DNA of 64,000 nucleotides from Liolophura sinensis (lineage: Eukaryota; Mollusca; Polyplacophora; Chitonida; Chitonidae), in assembly GCF_032854445.1 (NCBI RefSeq), contig NC_088307.1:124001-188000 (forward strand). Reading direction: 5' to 3'. The position numbers and the translations under genes were made by a program. This document shows positions 14,901-26,900 of the stretch, in pieces (position 1 is the first letter of the stretch; each line of letters opens with the position of its first letter). The notes under the pieces were generated by a model. That model did not search any database and had not been told where the DNA came from. It saw only the letters and a program-made list of their open reading frames with translations.

Positions 14901-17900
14901 TCTTCCCACATACAGCCGGAGAGGAAGCCAGCATGAGCTGGACTTGAACTCACAGCGACCGCATTGGTGAGAGGCTCCTGGGTCATTACGTTGAGCTGGC
15001 GCTCTAACCAACTGAGCCACGGAGGCCCCTGTTGGGTAATGGGCTACAACATAGTGATCATAATACTAAATGGCTGGTGTGTTCAAACAATCATTACATG
15101 ATTCCATTCCATGATGGTGCTGAATGTAAGCAAGGTGAAATGGAAAATTTTCAATATTTGTATAACTGAGGTCTTGTCAAAAATTCATTCGAGATTCATT
15201 CAGATTTGAGCTCAGTGCATGTACAATGTGTGAGAATGACTTCTATGGACCTCTGAATACAGTGACTTCTTCCAAATGACAAAATCTTGATACCTTGAGT
15301 GACTCCAGTAAAAGCCATGCTAGGTCCAGACTGACCAAAAGTAATGCTTCCCGTTGGCTGGTTTGTTCCAAATGAAAAGGAAGGCCCAAAAGAGAAAGAT
15401 GGCACTGGATTGGCTAGAGCAGAACCTGCTGGCTGATTGGATGGGTTATAGGTGGCCGGGGTAGAACTGGCTGGTTTGAAAAGGCTTGACTTTTGAGTAG
15501 TGGCTGTAGAGATTGGGGGTTCTGACTGCTGAGGCATTCTGGCTGTAGATGAACTTTGTGAAGACCCTCCATCAAAACGAAGTTCTGCAGTTCCAATTCC
15601 TGCCACACTGCCTACAATATATAAAAATGCCATAAATCACACACTATCACCGTCCTTCACCTGACCTGTGAGTGTGCTTCACTTGTAACATGATCCAAAT
15701 ATATGCTGTACATTTTTGAGAAAAAAACCAAAGATTTACTTTCACAATGATTCTAAAATACAAGACCAAAAGTTGTGTTTATTTATTTGATGGGAGATTT
15801 ATGCCACACTCTAGAATATTTTACCTACATGTATACAACGGGCACCTGCATTATGGTGGGAAGAAACTGGGCTGAGCCCGGGTGAAACCCACCACCATCT
15901 GCAGGTTGCTGACAGGCCAGAGATGAAGTCTGCAAGAGCTGGACTTAATGTACATCGATTGCATTGGTGAGAGGCTGGTGGGGTATCACTATATGGAAGT
16001 TGCGAACTAAGTAATATTTCGTAATCGACTGCACACAAAACATCAACAATGGAACATTACCTTTGTGTCAGTGTGATTGTTTGCATTCATAGCTCAATGT
16101 AAGCAGTAATTTTTGATGAGAGATAAGACCTCTACATGCCCAATGATCTATGTCAACATTGATTCTTATACATGCCATATTTGGAACAGTCAAACAGTCT
16201 CGGCACAGTGGGACACCACAGTTTTATTACCAGAGGTGTGTCAACAGTCAAACAGTCCAGGCATAGTGGGACACCACAGTTTTATTACACTACAGGTGTG
16301 TCAACAGTCAAACAGTCTTGACAAAGTGAGACACGACAGTTTTATTACACTACAGGTGTGTCAACAGTCAAACAGTCTGGGCACAGTGGGACAATGAAGT
16401 TTTATTACACTACAAATGTGTCTACAGTCAAACATTCTTGACAAAGTGAGACACCACAGTTTTATTACACTACAGGTGTGTCAAAAGGCAAACAGTCTGG
16501 GCACAGTGGGACAATGAAGTTTTATTACACTACAGATGTGTCATTCTTGGCACAGTGGGACACCAAAGCTTTATTACTACAGGTGTGTCAACAGTCAAAC
16601 AGTCTCGGCACAGTGGGACACCACAGTTTTATTACCAGAGGTGTGTCAACAGTCAAACAGTCTTGGCACAGTGGGACACCACAGTTTTATTACACTACAC
16701 ATGTGTCAACAGTCAAACATTCTTGACAAAGTGAGACACCACAGATTTATTACACTACAGGTGTGTCAACAGGCACACAGTCTGGGCACAGTGGGACAAT
16801 GAAGTTTTATTACACTACAGATGTGTCATTCTTGGCACAGTGGGACACCAAAGCTTTATTACTACAGGTGTGTCAACAGTCAAACAGTCTTGGCACAGTG
16901 GGACACCACAGTTTTATCATCAGAGTTGTGTCAACAGTCAAACATTCTTGGTATAGTGGCACACCAAAGTTTTATTACACAACAGATGCGTCAACAGTCA
17001 AACACTCTTGGCATAGTGGGACACCAAAGTTTTATTACAATACAGATGTGAGAAACACCACAAATAGTGTACACCTGTATATACACTGTATGTAGGTGAG
17101 ACCAGGCACTACATTTATCACCATGGACCCAATGCCCAAGTATTCAGTTGCTACATGTATAGGTGTGGTATTTTTGCTACATTATGAAAGTATGGATGTG
17201 CTTCACCGTAAATAGTCTACACCTGTATACACACTGTATGTAGGTGAGACCAGGCACTACATTTATAACCATGGACCCAGAGCCCAAGAATTCATGTGCT
17301 ACATGTATAGGTGTGGTCAATTTTGCCACATAATGCATGTATGGATGAGCTACACCATAAATAGTGTACAACTGTATATACCCTGTATGTAGGTGAGACC
17401 AGGCACTACATTTATCACCATGGACCCAACGCCCAAGTATTTATGTGCTACATGTATAGGTGTGGTCAATTTTGCCACATAATGCATGTATGGATGAGCT
17501 ACATCATAAACAGTGTACACCTGTATATACACTGTATGTACGTGAGACTAGGCACTACATGTATAGGTGTAATTTTGCCACATAATGCATGTATGGATGA
17601 GCTACATCATAAACAGTGTACACCTGTATATACACTGTATGTAGGTGAGACTTGGCACTACATGTATAGGTGTGGTCAATTTTGCTACATAATGCATGTA
17701 TGGATGAGCTACACCATAAATAGTGTACAACTGTATATACCCTGTATGTAGGTGAGACCAGGCACCACATTTATCACCATGGACCCAACGCCCAAGTATT
17801 TATGTGCTACATGTATAGGTGTGGTCAATTTTGCCACATAATGCATGTATGGATGAGCTACACCATAAATAGTGTACAACTGTATATACCCTGTATGTAG

Positions 17901-20900
17901 GTGAGACCAGGCACTACATTTATCACCATGGACCCAACGCCCAAGTATTTATGTGCTACATGTATAGGTGTGGTCAATTTTGCCACATAATGCATGTATG
18001 GATGAGCTACATCATAAACAGTGTACACCTGTATATACACTGTATGTACGTGAGACTAGGCACTACATGTATAGGTGTAATTTTGCCACATAATGCATGT
18101 ATGGATGAGCTACATCATAAACAGTGTACACCTGTATATACACTGTATGTAGGTGAGACTTGGCACTACATGTATAGGTGTAATTTTGCTACATAATGCA
18201 TGTATGGATGAGCTACATCATAAACAGTGTACACCTGTATATACAATGTATGTAGGTGAGACTTGGCACTACATGTATAGGTGTGGTCAATTTTGCCACA
18301 TAATGTATGTATGGATGAGCTACACCATAAACAGTGTACACCTGTATATACAATGTATGTAGGTGAGACTTGGCACTACATGTATAGGTGTGGTCAATTT
18401 TGCTACATAATGGGTGCATGGATGAGGTGCATGGTCAATTTGGCTCCCAAACTGCTTACGAGAATAGAATGTTGACAACATATAGACAAGGACTACTAAA
18501 CAAATACTGCCACTTGGCAGGACCTTCAACAGGTACAGTGACATCACCTTGTCTGACTAAAAACACATCTGTTTACTTTGATTTGGGAAGCCAATAAAAT
18601 AACACCAATTTAGATCTAGATTTGTCTATTATTTAACAGATTAGAATCTTTCTCAAATCGAACTAATCTATGTTTTACCTTGAGCTGGAGTTGTTGGCCC
18701 TGGCAGAGGTTCAGGTGGTACAGTGAGACAGGCTGCGCTGGCGATTGTGTACATCATATAAAATGGGACGAGAACTCCGTCTGATGAAAGCAGGAGCAGC
18801 ATGGGACAAGGCGGATAAGACGATTTATCATCTGAAATCATAAATATTAATTCTTCTCAGACGTCATCTCTACAGAGTTCTGTCAGCACTGGATAGACCT
18901 GCCAGCACTCGTGAGGACTGCCTGCACTGGTGTGGCCTGTCAGCACTGGTGACACCTGCCAGCACTGGAGAGACCTGCCAGCACTGGTAAGGCCTGTCAG
19001 TACTGGAGAGACCTGTAAGCATTGGTGAGGCCTGGCAGCACTGGTGACACCTGTCAGCACTGGTAACACCTGTCAGCACTGGAGAGACCTGTCAGCACTG
19101 GTGACACCTGCCAGCACTGGTGACACCTGCCAAGACAAGTGACACATCAGCACTGGAGAGACCTGTCAGCACTGGAGAGACCTGTCAGCACTGGTGACAC
19201 CTGCTAGCACTGGAGAGGCCTGCCAGCACTGGTGACACCTGCAAGCACTGGTGAGGCCTGCCAGCACTGGTGAGACCTGTCAGCACTGGTGAAACCTGTC
19301 AGCACTGGTAACACCTGTTAGCACTGGAGAGACCTGCCAGCACTGGTGACACCTGCCAGCACTGGAGACACCTGTCAGCACTGGTGACACCTGCCAGCAG
19401 TGGTGAAACCTGACAGCACTGATGGCACCTGCCAGCACTAGTGAGCTAATTATTCAAACCCACTGTCGTGAGCCACATGATACGTGTGACAAAGTAAAAC
19501 CTTTGTATCCAAACTCAGTTGCAATATATCACATACATTATTGAACAAAAACACTGTATAATACATATTTACATGTAAATCTAACCAAATTGGAAGAGTC
19601 AATACGATATACGAAGAATACCCACCCAATGTGAGTGTAGTCTGCGAGCTGTAGTCCACTGCCATGCCCACGGGGAACGTATCTGCGTACTCCTCATCCA
19701 GGGGTAGCTCTGCCCTCCCATTGTCATCCAGGTTCCATTTCTCCCACACTGTCTGCCAGCAAACAATAACCACAGCTACAACTGCTTTCCTCTCATGATT
19801 ATCAGGCATGTTCACAATAACCACATCTACAGTTGGTTTTCTCTCATGATTCTCAGACATGTTCACAATAACCACAGCTACAGTTGGTTTTCTCTCAAGA
19901 TTCTCAGACATGTACACAATAACCACAGCTACAAACTGCTTTCCTCTCATGATTATCAGACATGTTCACAATAACCACAGATACAGCTGGTTTTCTCTCA
20001 AGATTCTCAGACATGTACACAATAACCACAGCTACAAACTGGTTTCCTCTCATGATTCTCAGACATGTTCACAATAACCACAGCTACAGTTGGTTTTCTC
20101 TCATGATTCTCAGACATGTACACAATAACCACAGCTACAGCTGGTTTTCTCTCATGATTATCAGACATGTTCACAATTACCACCGCTACAAACTGGTTTC
20201 CTCTCATAATTCTCAGACATGTTCACAATAACCACAGCTACAAACGGGTTTCCTCTCATGATTATCAGACATGTTCACAATAACCACAGCTACAATTGGT
20301 TTCCTCTCATGATTTTCAGGCATGTTCAGTTGTATTATTGACAGCTGTTTCCAATCACCCGTTGTCCACTATTTCAATCTCACCAGGAGTTTGGACAAAT
20401 TTTTGATTATTTTATAATGAATTTCTTTCTACAATCTGCGTTGACTGTTTCTCCGTTTTTTTTCAGAACATGTAACTGTCCTGCTAAGAAGTCAATGGCA
20501 GCCTTTTTCCTTAATCAATAAATACTATTAGATTGAGCAGGAGTGAGCTATGAAATCTGCACTCTGAATCTTTACTAAATAACTCTGCACACTTACCTTA
20601 TTTTCCAGATTTCTTCCTATAACAGCTATGGAAGAAGAACTGGCTGATGCAAACAATATTATTTCCCTGTAAACAGAGAGAAAAAACAATATCATTTACA
20701 CCCAAAAAATAAAAAAAAAATTAAAACACTATATATTTATTAGTAATCTGAAATGGTGTGTTATAACTCTTGCCATTATAGGTGAATGAAGAGAACTGTG
20801 TACCATTTGGCAATGATGGTTTTGAAGAATTTGCGGGGAATATCCTCTCCGGCCCCATAGCACAGATCCTCCAGGTTGACAAAAGATGCTGCTCCGTCTT

Positions 20901-23900
20901 TCTGTAACATGGAAAACACTGTCATCATTGACTTCACTGAATGAAATTATTATATTCCTAATTGTTTAGTACATGTAAATCAATGCAGGGCAGATATTAT
21001 AACTAAAAACAGCAAGTAGAAAAATGCATATACTATACAGCTGGGGGTAATGTATTTATAGACAGTCTTACAAGTATGTATATGGTAGACGGAGAAAATG
21101 GCATTCTGGTTAACGTGACAAACAGAAAAACGGATAAATGTCATGAGCAACACATTCCCAACTCTTCATATGGAAAGGACTTGTGGCTGCAGACCCAGAA
21201 CCCTGTCCTGTCTATCACAGTGCACAGAACCAGGTCTTGGCTATCACAGTGCACAGAACCAGGTAATGTCTATCACACTGCATAGAGCCATGTCCTCTCT
21301 ACCACAGTGCACAGAGCCCTGCCCTGTTTACCACAGTGTACAGAACCCTGCCTTGTCTATCACAATGCACAGAAACATGTCCTGTCTATTACAGTGCACA
21401 GAACCCTGCCCTGTCTATCACAATGTATAGGACCTATCCTATATCCTGTGTGTGTCCTATGCATAGAACCAGATCTTATCTATCACAGAGCAAAGAACCC
21501 TGTCCTATCACAGAGCAAAGAAACCTGTCCTGTCTATCAGAGTGCACAGAATTATCCTGTCTATTACAGTGCACAGGGCCCTGTTCTGTCTATTACAGTG
21601 CACGGGATCCTGTCCTGTCTATTACAGGGCAGAGCCCTGTTCTGTCTATTACAGTGCAAAGGATCCTGTCCTGTCTATTACAAGGCACAGAACCCTGTTT
21701 GGACAATTGCAGTGCACTGGATCCTGTTCTCACTACTACAGTGCTCAGAACCCTGTCCTGTCTATCAGAGTGAACAGCACCCTGTCCAGTCTATCGCAGT
21801 GCACAGTACCCTGTCCTCTCTGTCACAGTGCGAAGGACCCTGCCCTGCCTATTACAGTGCACACTGCACAGAACCCTGTCCTGTCTACTTCAGCGCACAG
21901 AACCCTGCCCTGTCTATTACAGAGCACAGAACCCTGTCCTGTTTATCACTTTTACAGAGCACAGAACCCTGTCCTGTCCAGTGCAGAGCACAGGATCCTA
22001 TCCTGTCTATTTCAAGGCATAGAATCTCTCCTGTCTGTTACAATGCACAGAGCCCTGTATATGTGAATGATATGACTTAGTGATATTTAGGATGTATTGA
22101 GTATCAAAACTTACAGTGATATTTAGGATGTATTGAGCATTGCAAATTACAGTGATATTTAGGATGTATTGAGTATCAAAATTTGGGGATATTAGGATGT
22201 ATTGAGTATCAAAACTTACAGTGATAGTTAGGATGTATTGAGTATCAAAACTTACAGTGATATTAGGATGTATTGAGCATCACAACTTAGTGATATTAGG
22301 ATGTATTGAGCACTGCAAATTACAGTGATATTTAGGATGTATTGAGCATCACAACTCACAGTGATAGTTAGGATGTATTGAGTATCAAAACTTACAGTGA
22401 TAGTTAGGATGTATTGAGTATCAAAACTTACAGTGATATTAGGATGTATTGAGCATCACAACTTAGTGATATTAGGATGTATTGAGCACTGCAAATTACA
22501 GTGATATTTAGGATGTATTGAGCATCACAACTCACAGTGATAGTTAGGATGTATTGAGAATCAAAACTTACAGTGATAGTTAGGATGTATTGAGTATCAC
22601 AATTTACAGTGATATTAGAATGTACTCAGTATCTCAACTTACAGTGATATTTAGAATGTATTCAGTACCACAACTTGGGGATATTAGGATGTATTGAGTA
22701 TTACAACGTACAGTGATATTTATGATGTATTGAGTCTAACAACTTACAGTGATAGCAAGAAGTACTGAATATCACAACTTACAATGATTTTAGGATGTAT
22801 TAGCATCATAACTTAGTGATATTAGGGTGTATTGAGTATCACAACTTACAGTGATATTAGGATGTATTGAGTACCACAACTTAGTGATACTAGGATGTAT
22901 TAAGTATCACAACTTAGTGATACTAGGATGTATTAAGTATCACAACTTAGTGATACTAGGATGTATTAAGTATCACAACTTAGATGTATTAAGTATCACA
23001 ACTTAGTGATACTAGGATGTATTAAGTATCACAACTTAGTGACATTAGGATGTATTAAGTATCACAACTTAGTGACATTAGGATGTATTAGGAACCATCC
23101 CCAATTATCATTCCTTTTTTACACATTTTAAACCTACTGTGACGACTGAATCAGTGCTGCAGATGTCCGATACAGAGTCGACGGCCTGTGACGCAGATCA
23201 AACACTGCTACCGTGCAGTTACAAAGCAATTCTGTGACGTACCTAATTTTCGCAGATTTCGCGCTCAATAAGTTACTGCGAAAAATAATTCCAGAGAAAA
23301 AAATATCCAATATTGAATAATATACATCATGTAGTAGTGATAATGAAGTGAAATCTTTACTAGGGTGCCGGAAATTGCGCTAAGAAAGCAAGACAGGCCA
23401 GCTAAATTTTTTTAAGAGCAGAGAAGGGAAATTATGGTTTAAATATATACAAACTCTGGTGTTAAGGTTTGGTGGGTATAAAACAAAGTGCGAGTTTATT
23501 CGTCTTTAGTTTGATCAAACTCCACTATTCCTGTAAAGTGAAAGAAAAGTAGATACCAGCATGTGCTGGCTTCTGATGAATGTCACTCTGACACACACTA
23601 TCCCATTGGCTGTGTCTCTCCAGTGATCCAATGAGTGAGCTTCTAACAAACTGTGAAGTGTGTGCAACAACACAATGGCTGTTAGACAGCTATGGCAATG
23701 TTTGCGGTTTCTGACCTGCTACAGAGGACGATTAAAACTAAAAACAACGCAAACTTACCATAAAGAATGAGTGACTGGTGTTGATAATGGTGAATTCATA
23801 TGTTTTGCATTGAACTGCTCAAAAGGTGACAGGTCACTTAGCCAGATGCTTAAAAGTACTCATTCCCCACTGTTTTAATCTCTGATCCAGATCACAAAGA

Positions 23901-26900
23901 TTAGCTACACTGCAGGAATCAAAGGAGGATTAAAGCCACCCATGATGATACCTGTTTGACATGCTTGAATAATTTATATCTTGGAAAATTTTAGGATCTT
24001 AAGATTTGTTTCTCAGTATTCTCTTAAATTCGCTAAAATGAATTCCAGCAACATATTTTTGGAGACAATCTTCAAAAAAAATAATAAGTACTTTACATCA
24101 CCATTTTGGTTTCTATATTGACTGTGGATCTGTTTATTGGTTATTCTCTACTCATAATAATGTTTGTCAGGAATTTTGAGATCTGGAATAAAACAGTAAA
24201 AAACTGATCACAGGTTTTCTTAGGATTAATTAATTTACTATACCACCAAATAATCTGAAATCAGGTATGACACACTGGAGGAATTGGTGCATGGAATACA
24301 AGTCTAAATTTCGGAAACAAATATTAAAACTTACCATTTTGTTGTGAGGGTGCCATATTTAAAGGTAAGTTGGAATTTTAAACGTTGTCAATAGCCGCAC
24401 AATCAGTCAGTTTATCACTGTGGTTAATTTTCTGATAAAAAGTATGTTGACGGTATGAAGAAATGATTTTATCTGCTCACCGTTGACCAGCAACATATTT
24501 TTGGAGACAATCTTCAAAAAAAATAATAAGTACTTTACATCACCATTTTGGTTTCTATATTGACTGTGGATCTGTTTATTGGTTATTCTCTACTCATAAT
24601 AATGTTTGTCAGGAATTTTGAGATCTGGAATAAAACAGTAAAAAACTGATCACAGGTTTTCTTAGGATTAATTAATTTACTATACCACCAAATAATCTGA
24701 AATCAGGTATGACACACTGGAGGAATTGGTGCATGGAATACAAGTCTAAATTTCGGAAACAAATATTAAAACTTACCATTTTGTTGTGAGGGTGCCATAT
24801 TTAAAGGTAAGTTGGAATTTTAAACGTTGTCAATAGCCGCACAATCAGTCAGTTTATCACTGTGGTTAATTTTCTGATAAAAAGTATGTTGACGGTATGA
24901 AGAAATGATTTTATCTGCTCACCGTTGAGCAGAAACAACTTTATGTACCCTGTCCCCCGAAGGCCTCAAAGATTACGCCGTCCTGCAATGACTCAACACC
25001 AACTCAAAATTAGATTAATTTAATCAATATTAAAAAGGAAGCTAAACTTGAAATACAGCGAGTGGAGAAAATTGGATGTCTTGTTTATAACAAGGATTTC
25101 CACCTGGTCAGCAGAACCCTGCGTTCAATGGTGTGGGTATAATTATCAATGGTTTACTGTTTAGGACTTATGATAAATAAAAGAAGACCAACACCTCCCG
25201 TTAAAGTGGTAAATATGTCTTTTACATTGTTTCAGCACACAACCGATCAACTTTATATATTATTATTTCTTGAATATCAGTAAAACAGAACAAAAAAGTG
25301 AAAAAAAAAAAACAATCCCGAGAATCCGACGTGAATTGGCTGTTGTGACGATTCCGTGCATAAAAATACTAAAAATATACATAACAGTTATATAGCCTAC
25401 TGAACTGTTATTTGGGTATATTTGTGTTGTGTCTATGCAGATCTACCTCAACATGTAACCCGTCGTATAACAGTGTCTAACTAGTTTGAGATTTAGTAAT
25501 GATAAATCTAATATTATGAACAGCCGATTCTAACTTCTTCATATTGCATCATATTCTATTTTGGCTATTTATGTAAGTGAATGTCAATGTGTCAGTCAGG
25601 ACCAATTTGCACAAATATGCCTTTTTAAAATGTACTTAGCAATTAAAGTTCGTTATCGATTGTAAGGTATGCAGAAGCCTGGGATAAAATTGTTGTATAT
25701 ACCAGTTATTTTCCTAATATTGTTTGCTCTGTTTCCGTCTTAAAACTTCACTTATGTAGTTAATTTCTATATGCATCAGCTCAATCCATGCATTCATCTG
25801 GCTAATTTATGTCTTTAAAAATCAGCATTTCAGTACACTAACATTTCTTTTTGCATTTACTGAAAAATAACGTTGAATTGCACTTTTCAATACTAATACA
25901 GAAATTAATAAAGTCAGATTTTATGTTATATTTACAGTTTAATAGTCTATATATACTATATAAGCTTAAAGTCTTTCGTGTCACCGACAAAATAGTAGGC
26001 CCTATCTGAGCAGCATTTGCCTGAACATGCATAACCTATTGTTTTCTAATTAAGCACTCCATGTGTCTGGTGGACTTCAACATAAACCCTGTACTTGAAA
26101 TGAACTCAATTAGAAATCCATGTGTGGTAATCCTGGATTACTCACACATATTCACATGTGTGACTGAATGTCTAATATAGACCTCAAATTTCCCGATCAC
26201 CAATGCCAAACTAAAAGTCGGCAAGTCCGGTACTAGTACCGGCTCTTCATAATTTGACAAGTATTGCAATTCATTTTTACTTGATAACCTTGCGTAATCC
26301 GTAGACTATACCGGTCACTGGCATTCTGTTGTTGTAGCAGGCACTATTTGCCAATTTCGGCAGTAGAAGACCAGTGTACTTATGTCTCTGTTACACATCA
26401 CAATACACTCTTCCTATATTAATACGCAAACGATTTTATGTTCTGTTTGTAAAATAAACGAACTGGTTAAACCACATACGTTTTAACCAAATCGTGTTTA
26501 ATAAGTAGATATAAAACAATAATAGGGGACGGTTCCTTACGTATGACAACTGAAGTATTTTTGACATCCACATATTAAGTATCACAATTTACTGTGATAC
26601 TGAGGATGTGAGTGAGTGAGTGTTTTGGGTTTAATATATTAAGTATCACAACCCACCGGGGTATTGATGAGGACAGCACAGGGCTGCTCACTGCTCTCAG
26701 AGTCCAATGATAAAAACGTTCCTATGAACATGTAAGTCGACTCCCACAGGATGTCAATCACTGAAACATGCAGAAAGGCACAAGCATGGATTATATTGTT
26801 GAATAAGGAGAGATAGATACATGCATCGGTATCAGTGTCTTAATTCTGGTTTGTGTTTCAGGTCACTACACCCCATCCTATATTCCTATTCACGTACACT

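Noticed and set aside
21307-22080. 257-codon frame of a Cys/Leu/Ser-rich decapeptide repeat
   Set aside because: It arises from the 30-bp minisatellite in a NUP214 intron on the opposite strand.
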